Shown here piece after piece: positions 22,751 to 35,971 of a stretch of 64,000 nt of DNA. The stretch is from the NCBI GenBank assembly GCA_948567375.1, contig OX419759.1, forward strand, positions 18,196,744 to 18,260,743, written 5' to 3'. Source of the stretch: Lunularia cruciata (taxonomy: Eukaryota; Streptophyta; Marchantiopsida; Lunulariales; Lunulariaceae). Below the pieces are notes generated by a model that was not told where the DNA came from, did no database searches, and saw only the letters and a program-made list of their open reading frames with translations. Position numbers and translations under genes: made by a program. Each line of letters begins with the position of its first letter. Positions within the stretch are counted from its first letter, which is position 1.

Positions 22751-25195
22751 CCTCTTGCAAAGAGGATCTGTTTGGAGCTTCCATCCATTATAGTTCTGAC
22801 TCAAAGTTTCAATTGAAATATTATTAGAGGAGAATTTTAGCTTTTATTTTTATACTCATTCTTGTGTTCTTCTTTATGATTGGATAGGAGTGTTGAGTTA
22901 TCTATCTAAGAAATAGACATTGATAATCGTGTAGATATATGGATACTCTAGTGTTTTCTTGCTTTGTTGGTCGCATCCTTCTTTATCAAATTATCAAATC
23001 ATTTTAATGATTAAATATCTAATTCAGAAAATGATTAATATGTATAATTTAATCAGTAAGACATAAAATCAATGTAAAATTACTAAATTTTGTTATCTCT
23101 TCATAGCATAAAGAGGTAGAGAAATTTCATATCCATATATTTTAATAGAAAAAATTGAATGGAATTGAAGGCTCTTTTTTCTTTGTGAGATCTGTGCCAG
23201 GTCTCGGAAATTATATATATATATGCATGCTTGGGAATTCTCAGATACAAATCTAATTACTGCTTAGTAATTGTTTTTGTAACCACCTCATAAGTACATG
23301 ACATTTCATCCCTTCCTTTACTCTCTCCTTTTCTTCCGTGTCATATTACCCTTTTCATTGATGCTTTTCAACACCAAGTATTTACAGTACTAAGATCCAT
23401 CGGTAATTTTCTAGATGACTATGACTTTCTCTTTTCCTTTGACTCGGGATGAACGCTTATTCATCCATCCATCCGATTCTCTTGACTTCCTAAACCTCTG
23501 ATATCCTTCAAGTTCATGAGAATATATTGTATATCATAATCAGAAATTGGTGAATGTCATGTAACATTCTTTTTATCTTACTCTATTGTAACATAGACAC
23601 ACACTGAGACTAATATCTTCACTTCGAACGACATATTTTGATTCGGAACAAATTCTTGATCCCAAACAGATTATATGTAATACTTACATACATGGAGGAA
23701 CTTGTTCATCCTACTGCAAACTTTGAGGACAAACTTTTAAGATTATTCAAGCAAGTTCTAGGGGGCGAGGTTCGAATTCCAGCGAAGCATGTGTTTTTTT
23801 ATATACTTGAACATATCAATTTGATAAAAATGGGTACATATTATTAAGAGAGAGAGAGAGAGTCTTTGCTTTTTGTTATTGTTTGTTGTCAGAGGACCTT
23901 AGCATAAACCTTTAACTAATCCACTATGTGCTGACACGAACCCAAACCAACTTCAAATCCGACAGAGAGAAACGTCAAATTACTGTCCCTTATCGAAGAA
24001 GTTCGGAATGAATACTGCTATCGATGAACCTTTGCTCTTGGATTCCTCGACAAAATGCTTTGAGTGTTAGATTGTCAGTCAACTCCAATATCGCATTGAT
24101 ATCCTGATGTTGGTGAAATCTCCTCATTTTCTCAGGTGAAAGAAATGAACGCTTAATTCGTTGTGTTGTGATTGCTGTGATTCGCAGCCTCGAATCGAAT
24201 TCAATCACCGTGGGTGCTTTTAAATGCCTAGTTGACGAACAACATTGTCGGCTGAAATTAGACTGCTGTCCATTTCGAACATGGGATAGAAAAGATAGGC
24301 ACTACTACGATACCCCCAATGTAATGACCCATTCATGAAGGTTTGACAATGCAAACGGATCTGATTTGATTTGATCAGTGGTATACTGATAAAACCAATA
24401 AATGATTCGTAAACCTTGGTTTGAATCTGGAAACAGGTGCGTTGATAATTATCAATGAACTAACTTCAATCATTTTTGCAACTTTGGACACAAATTAAAT
24501 GTCCAAATAATTTTAAAAGAATATTGGTGTGATTCATTTTGACTTCATTTGAACCCGGTTGAACTGCACTCGTTCTCAAACCTCATATCACACGCAATAA
24601 TACTGTACACCGTTTTCGAAAGACGGGTGAGAAACGAACTACCCGCTTTGTATTCATATGTCGCTTGTTCAAACGACCGTAATTTTATTCTAAATCACGA
24701 AGTTTCACAAAATTTTGTGATTAAATATTTTTGTATTAATTTTTACAGGATTCAGCACATGTTTATTCTAAAATAGTTTTTACTAACTATGAACTCTAGA
24801 CGGTATTCTCTATTCCATCTCAAAACTAACGACGGTACAATCGCATTCTTTTCTCTACTCTGTAGAAAAATCAAGAATTATATTTTTATTTATTTACTGA
24901 TTTATATCTCAAAATAATTTAATTATTTTATGATTTATAATTTTTGAAGAAAATATTTATATTATGTAAGGTTTTAAACAACTAGAATAAATCTAAAAAC
25001 AGACTAAGATTATTATATCAATAAACTCATAGCCTTCTTAGAAATTGGTCTTTTTATAACAATCAAACCTCTATAAATTATGTAGAGAGATTTTAATCTA
25101 GTCATAACATAGAAGCAAATTACTAATAAAACTAAGAAAGATTCAAGAATTTATAATAATATCAAACTAAAAATAGATATAATACATATATTATG

Positions 25196-25248
25196 TATAT
25201 ATTTATTATGTATATTTATTTATAATAAATATACATAATAAATATATA
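25196..25248. repeat. AT palindrome, 25-bp arms
   Basis: The arm at 25196-25220 is the reverse complement of 25224-25248, with a 3-base spacer. Being almost pure A and T it could extrude as a cruciform. A related phrase, aatacatatattat, flanks it on both sides (about 25171 and 25253). Confidence 0.8.
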
Positions 25249-25587
25249 TTATAATACATATATTATATTCTAACACATATATAAAAAATTCTTATAAACT
25301 CTAGCCAACATAACTGAAAATACAATAAGACAATGGTTTGATGTATAACCACTTGATTAAATATCTTTTATGCTTTTTTATTATGATATTATTTAAAATT
25401 TATCAGAAAAATGAGTTTAGAAGTAAAAACATAGAAGATCTTTATAAAGAATATACATAAATGATACACATATTTACTAAGTCTCTAAGATAAAAGATTA
25501 GTATATTTAGGAAATTATAAAACTTAAAGTTAGGATTTGAATTGAAGGGTCAAAGAAATAAGATTTCTTTGCTTGTCTATATACATA

Positions 25588-25737
<150 letters not shown>

Positions 25738-26210
25738 AACTGAAATTAAAAAAGATTGTATTTACCAGTATTTCTTAAGACCACGTAATATTTAATATAT
25801 TGATAGTATCTAATAGAGTCTCTAATATATTTAAATTAAAATTTAGACGATAAAAGTCTTAACTGATATATTGGATTTGATGTTAGAGGGATTATATGAA
25901 TGTATTATACAGTTCCTTTAATTTTTAATTTTATTTTGAATGCAACAGTTTATTGTAGCCCGTATAATCAATTATGTTGGTCAAGATTTTGACATTAAAG
26001 TAAAGGAATTGATTGTAAGAAAAAAGATAGTGCTAAACTAATAGAACATCTGAGTGTCTAGAAGAAAAAAACTACATAATATTAAGAGCATATTATAATA
26101 CTCACAGACTTTGCGTTCCTAGGGAATAAATAAGAATGCTAGAGTTCTGTAGATTCATTATACTCCGTATCAACAAGTCTGAAGTCTCAACAAACACACA
26201 AAACTTCCTT

Positions 26211-26272
26211 AGAGTGATCAAAGACATCTCTAGCTTGTTGATGCTAGAGCTAGAGATGTCTTTGACCACTCT
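26211..26272. ncRNA. Hairpin with a 25-bp stem, miRNA-precursor-like
   Basis: Bases 26211-26235 pair with 26248-26272 with a single A-C mismatch, around a 12-base loop. The phrase ctctagcttgttg occurs both at the inner end of the left arm and just after the right arm, so the structure probably arose by inverted duplication. A near-perfect stem of this size in non-coding DNA could yield small RNAs. It is equally consistent with a transposon end or a chance inverted duplication, as no target or expression evidence is available. Confidence 0.35.
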
Positions 26273-26863
26273 AGCTTGTTGCATAAGGGGTATGTCACTA
26301 GAACAGTAAGAGACATTGTTGGCTTGTCTGACACTTTTGGGGGTAATTTTACAGATATAATTATTTATTATTCTATTAATTCTCATAAAATTTCATGTTC
26401 TTATGAATGATAGAATTATAGTAGTAATTTAGATTGGTTACTTATCATTATATTATAAATTTCAAAACTTGATAACAATTTTAATAGTGACATAAGTAAG
26501 TTATATTTCTAGTATAATATAATGGGATTTAAATAGTAAAATATCCCAATTTAAATATTTATTTAGAAAATATTTTATAAATTAAATATTTCAAGCATAT
26601 ATAAATAAAAACTTTAAAATTTAAATAATAATATAATCTTTTGAGATTATCATAAATAAACATAAAAAGAGAACATTTAACATAAAACTATAAAATAATA
26701 TAAAAACTCTTATGAGTTTTTCACAAAATTCCAAAGTTAGAAATAAAGGTAAGATGTTAAGATAAAAATTCATTGAACAAGTAGTGAACTTCATTGAATT
26801 TTAAGAAATTCTAATCTTAATTTCAAGATTTTCTTAAGAAATTTTTTATAAGTGATATAAAAA

Positions 26864-26866
<3 letters not shown>

Positions 26867-26917
<51 letters not shown>
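26867..26917. repeat. (AT)n microsatellite
   Basis: About 51 bases of uninterrupted AT dinucleotides. Confidence 0.95.
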
Positions 26918-26918
<1 letters not shown>

Positions 26919-28859
26919 CTATATGTATATTTATATTTTAATTATATCAATAGATAGTCAACTAAGTAAATCAAAGACTTTGGCCTACTATGCTAACTAA
27001 ATAGCTATTAAACTTCTCTAGTAAGTGAACTTGATAGTACTTTACTTGGGTAGTTATAAAAATGGTTGACCTACTTCATAATCTACTTGATCTTCTAAAC
27101 TACTTTCTCAAGGTTTTATAGCTGTCATTATACACTCTAAAAAGAAAGATTAGGGTAAAATGTTATCTTTATATATATTATAAAATAAAATAAATAAATA
27201 AATATTAATGTTTAATTAATAATAATATTATTATTATTCTTACATCAAAATTCTTTTAAATGCTATTATTAGAGTTCAATATCTCAAGTTCATATTATAT
27301 GATCATTATTGTAAGGTACAACAAATATATCATAAAAATAAGTAATTGATATACAATTAATTCTGATATCAATAAAATTTTATTGAGAAGTGAGAAGTGA
27401 GAAGTGAATATAGATTAATCTAATCGAATCAATAATTGATATTAGATAGTATAATAAAAATTGATGACCATTTCAATTACAAAAGATTTAGTTCTTCTAC
27501 TTTTATTACTTTCAAGGAGTACTACAGCATTAATCATTTCTTTTTTATATTAAGCATCAAATGATCACTTGGAAGTAAAGTGCTACAAGTAGAGCTATTG
27601 GAATAAAATTTTAACTGATTTTGTGCAGTAAAGAACACATTGACCATATTTTATAAATATTATAAGTACATAAAAGAAAAACTCCATTAAGTAACATCAA
27701 AATTAATAAAAATTAACCTAGATTTGGATTTGATATGTTACTTTGGATTAAGTCAAATTGTATGTTTTGACTTCTGATTGATAATTAAAAATAGCCAACA
27801 ACCTTGTCACTTATTGGTCAAAATCTAACCATTCCTTTCAATTAAGATTAGTTATTGTGTTTTTCTCAGATTTAGAAAGTCAAGCCCTAACCTAATATCA
27901 AATGAACATTTGGACTTGGCCAATATGGAACAAGGTTGTGAGTTATGTTTGGTTATCAATTAGATATCCAAACTCATATGCAACTTAATATAGAGTAGCA
28001 TATCAGAGAAAAATAAAGTTTTATGGTACAAGTTACTCACAAAATATTAGTTCAAAATAGGGATCTATATCATACTAACTAAGAATGAATCTTCATAATA
28101 TTAATTATCTTAAGAGTTCTGATTCCATTTTAAAAATATAAAAATTTCAATTATCTATCTATAAGATTTAGGTCATACCTAATAACTAAATTAATTTTAT
28201 TCAATATAGAAATATAGTCTTGTTTAAAATGGATTCCATATATTTGATATTTTAAGTTTTTCATTCATAAAAACTTATCTTATTCTTGGATATTAGTTAT
28301 TAATAAATTATTTTTTATCTAATTAAATTATAATATTGTTCTCAAATTAATCATTAAAAGAAAAATCATATAGCAGATTCTGTTAGAATCTAGGACCTTA
28401 TCTCCCATAGAAATTACTATAGGACGTTTCAATAGTAGCTTTTGCACATGTAAAAGTCCCATAAAGATTTTTGTGAGTATCATAGGAACTTTTTATGGGT
28501 AGTGGAGGAGAGGGTGTTCAAGATTTTTATGGGTGCTTGCTTGTAGTTATAAATTATTTATGGGTACAAGAAATTGTGGCTTGTAAATTTTGTATAGGAA
28601 ATAGGTGTTCCCTTAATATTTATCATTGTATGTATGTACTAACCAGGCAATTCAATCAGTCAATCAGGTCTTTTAATGTAAAGCTTCTACCTCCATTTTG
28701 AATCCTTGTGAAAGAGCGCGAGATGAAGAGAAGGAGGCTCTTTAGTGAAGGACGCAAAGGCATTTGATAGAGAAACAAACTCTCAAGAAATGATTGGGAT
28801 GGATTTAGTAGATAATTCGAGTGCATGATTGTATCCAATTGTAAGAAACTTGAGTGCTT

Positions 28860-29040
28860 GTGAAAGGGATTGTGTATGGTATTTGGTTTGTGAGGGGATT
28901 TCTGAACAAGAGCAAGTCTTTTAAAAGGGATTGTGTGGAGGTTTAGAAGGAAATTGATAGCATTTGTGAGAGGCTTTTTGAAAGGGATTGTGTGAAGTTT
29001 CCAAAAGGAAATTGAGAGCATTTGGAAAGGATTATTCTTG
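28860..29040. repeat. Degenerate tandem repeat, about 60-bp units
   Basis: Three imperfect units carry aaagggattgtgtg at about 28863, 28925 and 28983. The last two also share aaggaaattga followed by agcatttg. The block is GA-rich. The open frame on the - strand across it (28656-29021) is repetitive and not a recognisable protein. Confidence 0.6.
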
Positions 29041-29329
29041 CAAATTAGATGGACTCAAAGTATTCATCTACAAAGAGAGGGAAGATTTGAGAAAGGAATT
29101 AGAGAGGAGAGATTTGAGAGCAAACTTTAAGTATTCATCCATGGAGCAAAAGAAAGGAGATTTGAGGTTATAATTTTGTGCACACTTTTGTGAAAAAAAC
29201 ATACAAAAAGGGCGTTGGCAAGAAAGGGAAGTCAAGAGAAGGAGATAAAGTTGTACAAAGCCGAGTGCAACCATATAAGTCAAGTGCAAGGGATTAGATT
29301 TGTAATTAGACAGACTAAGTCATCAGTAA

Positions 29330-29760
29330 AAACCTCAATTGGTGCACCAAAATGAATGAGAACCTGATCCAAGAATGAGTAAGCTATCTCTTCACCGGAC
29401 TTGTTAGAGTGCCACTAATTCAATCCACTTGAAGAAATCATGGTTCATAGTCAATAGTAAAGGTCCAACAAAGTCCAAAATCCAATGGTAACCCAATCTC
29501 ATGATAGGTAATGGGTTTAATTGTGGGGTAGGAGTATTGAATGATGCTCTAACTTGGTCACAAACCACACATTTGGTAACAAACTATTGTACATTAGTCT
29601 ACATATTGTACTACCAATAATGACTCTAGAGTAAGCTATATGTATGCTTTACTCCAAAATGTCTTAGCTCCTCATGAGCATGATGGACCAACTGTGGTCT
29701 ATGGGATAGAAGTGGTACTACTTGCACTCAACCATCTTCCCATCCACAAAGAAGGTATAT
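29330..29760 (-). pseudogene. Ty3-B integrase fragment
   Basis: On the - strand the translation shows an integrase zinc-binding segment (HHAHEELRHFGVKHTYSLLE followed further on by paired cysteines) and then a core-domain start resembling the usual W-x-x-D-F-x-G-P-L motif. Several stops and frame changes interrupt it, and it ends abruptly near 29330, so the rest of the integrase is missing. It would have inserted element cDNA into the genome. Confidence 0.65.
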
Positions 29761-29784
29761 GCTCTCCAATTTGAACCACCTAGC

Positions 29785-30500
29785 TCACTGAAGTACACGA
29801 CCACTCTCCTTGGCACCAACTATGCCACCCACAACACTAGTGTGAAGGTAATCCATTACTAAAACATCACCATGAATGTCTCGCTGAATTTTACCACTAT
29901 CTCCACCCTCTAGATCTATGATCTCAATAACTCCTCTTATATGCACCAAGAGAGATACGACCAAAGCTTCAAAAAATATACAAATAAAAGTAGATGCATG
30001 CCAACCTAGCACTATCTCCTCATCTGTCTCACCATACCAACATGCTCCAATTTGATCTTGTTGGCTAGGATATGGGTTTCTACTCAACCTATCTACATCA
30101 TGGTTCACCACTCTAGGTCTATGAATAAACATGAAATCATACTCATGTAAAATCAAAGCCCATTGTGCAGACTTCCTTGAAAGCTTATTGGACTCCATCA
30201 ACCACTTCAGTGGTTGATGATCAATGATGAGAGTGAAGGGGTTACCAAATAGGTAACATAAAACATGTGCTATTGCTTATATTGCTACAAAGCACTCACC
30301 CGCCTATAAGCTACAATTTGCCTTTGTTGAATTGTTGGAGTTACTAGCATAAGCCACCACAAACTCCTTCCTCTCATTATCATGTTAGGTGAGCGTTGCT
30401 CCAAGCCTCAATGTACTCCAATCAGTGTGAACCTGAAATGATTATCCTCTGATTGGTCTCCTAAGAATAGGGGCAAATGTCAACATCTCCTTGAGCTCTA
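29785..30500 (-). pseudogene. Ty3-B RNase H and linker remnant
   Basis: An open frame of 138 codons (30201-29785) begins with motifs typical of the Ty3 RNase H C-terminus (KSAQWALILHEYDFMFIHRP, then DVDRLSRNP). Upstream on the same strand, to about 30500, the rest of RNase H survives only in broken frames. The protein would degrade the RNA strand during reverse transcription. It is not functional. Confidence 0.65.
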
Positions 30501-30512
30501 TAAAGGTTGCTC

Positions 30513-31300
30513 CTACTCATCTTCCCAACACCATTCTTGTGTAAGCTTGGTCAACTTTGCCAAGGCCTTAGCAATAGCACTAAATCCTTTAACATAGCGA
30601 TGATATAACTTTGCCAACCCAAGGAATGCTTGTACTTTGCTCACATCCGTAGGCCGAGGAATACATGCAATAGCCTCCACCTTGGTCTGTTGAACACAAA
30701 GTCCTCTAGGGTAGATAGTGTAACCTATATACTCAACTTGCTCATGGAAGAATTTACACTTACCAAGATGTAATTTGATTCCATGAGATCTCAATCACTC
30801 AAACACCTTCAACAAATGTCTCTCATGCTCCTTTGTAGTAGTGTTATAGACCACAATGTCAACAATATAGCACCAAGAAAAATTCAATCCTTCTAGGATC
30901 CTATCCATGACTGGAATAATAGGAGTATTCTTTGACCCAAATGGTAAGAACCTCCATAGATATAATACATCCTTACTGTGAGGATCAATAACCCAAAATG
31001 CTATCTTGGACTCATCCTCCTTCTTGATTGGCAATTGATGATATCTTGCTCATAGATCCAAAGTATTGAAGACCTTTGCATGCCCAATTGCATCAATTGC
31101 ATCATCTCTTTTGGTGTAGGCATGATATACCAATCAGCCCTAGTCTATTAGTTGATAGGATGGTAATCTCTACACATACACCTATCTATGTAGTTGCCAT
31201 GCATATCTTTCTTAGTTAGCATCACTGTAACAAATGCATACTCTCCTTGTGGAATCTCCACCAAACCAGCCTCAAAAAGTCTCTACTCTGGCTCTAAATC
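30513..31300 (-). pseudogene. Ty3-B reverse transcriptase
   Basis: Two adjacent frames on the - strand (31034-30795 and 30794-30513) carry the RT palm and thumb: FLPFGSKNTP, the active-site region CYIVDIVVYN and the downstream YHRYVKGFSAIAKALAKL segment. A stop separates the two frames at about 30795. Upstream to 31300 the fingers region is recognisable only across several stops. The active site reads IVDI where the family has a pair of aspartates, so the first catalytic Asp is lost and the enzyme would be dead even without the stops. Confidence 0.8.
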
Positions 31301-32721
31301 AATGCTTTCTCCATGTCACTATATCTATAGGGACGTAAAAAAATTGATGCATAGTTAGCTAGCTCAATCCAAATACTAGGTCCTTTAAATTACTCTTAGA
31401 GCACCCAAATCCTTCATACTAAAGGCAAAACAACTTGTGTATCTCCTCAAGATGTCCATACTCTTTGTCTTTCTCCTCCTATAAGCTTGGTCCAAGATTT
31501 TGTTCCCAAGCATCCTCTATAACTGATGTAGGAGTGGAAAACGTACTGATTGGCTGCTACATTGGGCCCTTGGGAGCAGTAGTGTCATGCTCCCACCCAA
31601 TAGAGGTCCCAACCTCAATGTGGAAAACTCCCTCCAATTTGGCTGCAAGCTCCATACATCCTCTAGTTGCATCCCAAGTAGACCAAAGGTGTAACCCAAG
31701 TAGACCACACTCACTTGGACCCCAAGTAGACCTCTCTCACTATTAGCTACTAGTTGTGTCCCAAGAATACCTTGCCCACTCGGTCTATTGCCCGCAATAT
31801 GTGCTTGAATCATCTCAATCGGCACATAGCTCACAAGTGTTAGAGTGATGATGCCTATCAAGTGCATCCTACAGTGCTCTGCCAAGCCAAGGCTCATAAT
31901 CTAGGTCAAATAGTTAGTTCCATAGCCTAACCTAACACTTGATGCTTGGATGCCTCTAACACTATTGTAACAACAATAATACCGATGCAAAAACCCATCA
32001 CCCACTCCCTTCCATTGGTGTTGGGCTCCACCAACTACAATAACTATGAGGCCCAAACAAGTCCAAGTCCTCCCTTCCAAAAAGCATGAGAGCCTATGAT
32101 CCTTTTTGGCTACATCCAACAACATGGCAGGTCCTATCCAAGAGTGGACCTAATGTGTACTCGCCACCACCCGAGTATAAGAATCATCCATCAAAGGGAT
32201 GTTCTCCAAAATGTAGGCTAGAGAAACAAATTGATGAACCTGGAGATACCATAGTATATGTAACATCTCCCAATACACAAGTAAATAGAGAACTTAGAGA
32301 CCTTGACCTTGGTTAGCACATGTATGTCCCTAACATGGCAATCCAAATATCACTAGATGAATGGAACCATGTCTCTTGAGATCCTCCATCCCCAACAAGG
32401 AAATATTTGCTAGTAGGGTTTTCTAGTAACCTTTGACTATTGACATTGATAATAACTCAAGAGGCCAAGTGTGCAACATGATATAGAGAGACAGACTCAC
32501 ATAGCAATCTCATCTCTCTTTACATACAAGTACCTTTGTACTCAAATACCTACCTATAATCCCATAGTTAGTCCAATGCTAATCCCACCAAACAACTCTA
32601 ATAGGCATACTCCCTCTACTTAATACTACCAAGAAATGAGTTTGGTATCCAAAGTTGATAATGGAATAGACTCTTGATGCTCATCCTCACACTAGTCTCC
32701 TAGTGGTACAAAGCCTCCACT

Positions 32722-33480
32722 TGTAATACCAATAGCTGGATAGATGATCTAGAGATGAAATTTGGTTTGGTAACATCTAGAAGGATGTTATACATGATGG
32801 ATAATTAGATAAGCTAGAGGTATCACCAAAAGAGTAATTCTACTAATAGGCTAGAAATCAAAACATGCTTGGAAACTTTAGAATCAATAGCTAGGCATAT
32901 GATGTAGAGGTGAAACTTGGGAGGGTGACATGTGGAAGGATATTACACATGATCAAGAACGTATATTAGATAGAGGTACCACCAAAAGAGCACTTCTACT
33001 TATAGGGCAAATGCCAAAATAGGCCTAAAAACTTTATAGAGGTAATTTTGGAGGCCTAAAGGGATGAATTAGGCCTTGAAAGTATGCAGATTCCTCCCCT
33101 CCAACTGAGGAAAGGCTGGCCTTCCCTCCCCCTTGGTTTGTCTCACCAAGAGCTTTTCAATGGTACCTCACCCATGTGATTTTGCAATTCCTACAAGAAT
33201 ATTCCTTAAAGATTCCATTTGGCGAAAGCCTATTTGAACAACCAAATGGGACCAAGACTGACAAGTCACCCATCCAAGCAAGTAATATAAGGGTGGATCT
33301 TGTTGACATGTCACCTATCCATGTACCTAATCCTATGGTAGAGCTTCATTGGAGGAGATCCTCCTTGTCTATATAATTAAGAGAAGGTGCTCCTTTGGAG
33401 CATCGGAGGATTGAGTGTGAAATCTGTGTTTTCTTTCTTGTATCTCTCTTGAAGAGTTCTCTTGTCTTCAGTGTATTACA
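32722..33480 (+). repeat. Family A solo LTR 1 (759 bp)
   Basis: It begins TGTAATACC, ends GTATTACA, and is flanked by the perfect 5-bp target-site duplication CCACT (32717-32721 and 33481-33485). No internal retrotransposon sequence of the same family adjoins it, so it is a solo LTR left by recombination between the two LTRs of an inserted element. Its U3 carries the two-unit repeat seen in element A, and ctatataa near 33369 is the TATA region. Confidence 0.9.
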
Positions 33481-34359
33481 CCACTCCAAGCCTATTGCAC
33501 CAATTGATCCACATGGTACTACAATGCCTCTTTTGAATTCCACAATGGAACGTCCAAGGTGGATGGAATGATACCACTTGTACTCCAAACCCAAGTGATC
33601 TCCTCTACTACTCAAGTGTATTTTGCATTGGCATTCCTTTCTAATATATCACAAAGCCAAGTAATAGAACAACTGAAAGTTGAAACTAAGGCCATGGTCC
33701 TTGATTGTAATGAGCCAAGACTACCACTACTAAAGCATACTAGTAGGTGACATACTCATCCCTCACTCGACTGCCAACTTGATCTATAAGAGGCTATCTC
33801 CTCCTAATAGTCAATATTGAAATCCATGGGATATAATACAACTCCACCCATGAGCACATCACTCAGCTACTATTGCAATAGCTTGAGCTCTCACCATAGA
33901 TCTATTAGTTGGATGACTAGGCTGAATTTGGACAATGAGTTCTCCACATGTGATGTACTATGTAGAACCATCCCCTAGAGATGTTTGGGTCTAAAATGGA
34001 CACCTCTCCATATCAATCTTTGTAGCTCTAGACCAACAATTGCAACCTTCCTCAACATAAGGGGCTACGCACTAGAGTCTATTAAGACCCTTTATAGTGT
34101 ATAGACCTTCCTTGAAGATCCTACCAAACAGAAAATCTCTCTCTAGTTATCCAATAGGACAACTCCAAGTGTGAACCAAGCTTGCTCAAAGGTAGGTCTA
34201 GTTGGTAACTCCTCCAATCTAGCTACTATTGTGTGCCATAATCCATTGGTCGCTAAGCAGATCCATTGCTCCTCAACCAAGTTAGCTCCACTATCAACCA
34301 CCTCTACTTTAGAAGCAAGAACCACATCATCCATACTTTCACAAAGTGTGGTAGCCAAC

Positions 34360-34951
34360 TATAATTCCAAAAACTAGATTATCTAGAGGTGAAAATTGGC
34401 TTGGTAACATCTAGAAGGATGTTATGTATGATAGGATAGGTAGATCAAATAAAAGCTGTCATAAAAGATTACTACTTCTAATAGAGCACGAGCCAAAAAT
34501 AACCTAAAAATTTTAGAGTAAATTTTGGAAGCCTAAATGGATGAATTAAGCTATGAGAATGTAAAAATTCCTCCTCCAAGGAAGAAAAGGTTGGCTTTCC
34601 CTCCTCCTTGTCTGTCTCATCAAGAGCTTTCCAATGGTACCTCACCGAGATGATTATGAGATTCTTATAGGAAGATTTCTCAATGATTCCCTCTGCTCAA
34701 AGATTGTTTGACCAACTAGATAGGATCAGAACCAACATGTCACCCATGCATGAAACTAATCTAAAGGTAAAGCTTAGTAACATGTCATCTATCCATGTAT
34801 CTTATTCAAGGGTGGAGCTTCTTTTAAGGGAATCCTCTTTGCTATATAATAAAGTCAAGGTGCTCCTTTGGGGCATCAAAATATTGAGTGTGAAGTTTTG
34901 TGTTTCTTCTCTTGTGTTTCTCTTGAGGTCTCCTATCCTCAAAAGATTACA
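34360..34951 (+). repeat. Family A solo LTR 2, short form (592 bp)
   Basis: It begins TATAATTCC (one base off the family start), ends GATTACA, and is flanked by the perfect duplication CCAAC (34355-34359 and 34952-34956). It is about 150 bp shorter than the other family A LTRs because its U3 contains one copy, not two, of the approximately 156-bp repeat unit. Confidence 0.88.
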
Positions 34952-35585
34952 CCAACAAGAACACTAGAGCTAGATCAACCTCCAATATAAACATATCACT
35001 AGCTGAGAATAAAGGAAAGTGCATAATCAATTGTGGTGGCCACAACATCAAGTTAGACTCAATTGGTGTCATAGTAGGTAGTTGACTAGTAGGTAGTTTA
35101 TCATGCACCCCATCACCACCTACCAAACTTGCATTGGGACATTTAGGAGCCTTGGATGTTGTCTACAGTGCCTCAAAGAGTGCAAAAGACTAGGGAAGTC
35201 TAACCTATCTAGTAGCCTCTTCTTTTTGTGGGTAACAACTCCATTAATGCTCCTCTAAGCTCTCAAGCACATACTGCACTCCTAGTTACTATGGCAAATG
35301 CATCTACTTGTGTGACTCCGCACATGAAGTCCAAGATGTCTCTATCACCAACATAAGAGATGGAAGCCTCAACACCCAAATTTGATCTCTTTTGAGCTAT
35401 GGCCATGCTAGCCAATCTCTTCTCCAATTGCTCAATCTGAGTAGCCATGATTGTATCAAAATTAAGGATAGGTCTGCACCCCTACCAAGTGTGAATCCTC
35501 TACCACCTCATCCTCCATGACATAGAGCTCCTCTACTACCTGCCATAGTAGCCTTACCACTCTGCAACTTTGGGTGAAGATTAAA

Positions 35586-35627
35586 GCATTGGTCACTAGT
35601 GTGACCAAATCTATGGCAATGGTCATA
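35586..35627 (-). pseudogene. Ty3-B gag zinc-knuckle remnant
   Basis: On the - strand the translation YDHCHRFGHTSDQC fits the C-x2-C-x4-H-x4-C knuckle of retrotransposon nucleocapsids, but the first position is Tyr, one base change away from Cys. The nearby open frame at 35448-35263, starting MATQIEQLEKRLASM, may be linked gag-pol sequence, though I cannot assign it to a domain. Confidence 0.5.
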
Positions 35628-35971
35628 CTCTATCTGTGTTGGCTGTGATGTACCAGAGGTACCAAGTCCATTGCCTTGAGTATAATCTCACTTGTAGTGA
35701 GGTCCACCACAAGTCCAACAAGCAACACCACCACTCATTAGCTATTGCTGACCTAAAAATGAAGGTAAGCGTCTAGCTACACTAGGCTCTCCACTTGCTC
35801 CATAGGATCTAGGCTATCCACTTTGCTTTCAAAAGCCAACATGGCATGGTGCATTTTGTTGTACTCTAGAAGAAGTAAAAATTATGGATGAGGTCTCTGT
35901 ATGAAATCCAGATGTCATTACTCTCTTTAAATTAAATTAAAATTAAAATTAAAATAAATTAAATATAATAT

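Larger units (their letters stand above)
29330..35900 (-). mobile_element. Ty3-B: decayed Ty3/gypsy retrotransposon
   Basis: Read on the - strand from 35.9 kb to 29.3 kb, this region gives a gag zinc-knuckle remnant (35586-35627), then unrecognised sequence, then RT (about 31300-30513), RNase H (about 30500-30100) and integrase (about 29760-29330). Order and orientation fit one Ty3/gypsy element. It is crowded with stops and frameshifts, neither of its own LTRs is recognised, and family A solo LTRs sit inside it at 32722-33480 and 34360-34951. Boundaries are approximate. The RT differs clearly from that of element A, so this is another lineage. Confidence 0.75.

Noticed and set aside
23769-23780. 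GGTTCGAATTCC, resembling a tRNA or SINE B box
   Set aside because: It has an extra T compared with the consensus, and no A box or cloverleaf arms can be found around it.
28656-29021. 121-codon - strand ORF with repeated HTIPF phrases
   Set aside because: The repetition comes from the degenerate DNA tandem repeat; there is no protein family match.
28860-29040. Possible CRISPR-like array
   Set aside because: Units are imperfect, adjacent and without distinct spacers, and the genome is a plant.
31435-31746. 103-codon + strand ORF
   Set aside because: It lies antisense within the Ty3-B element, with no family similarity of its own.
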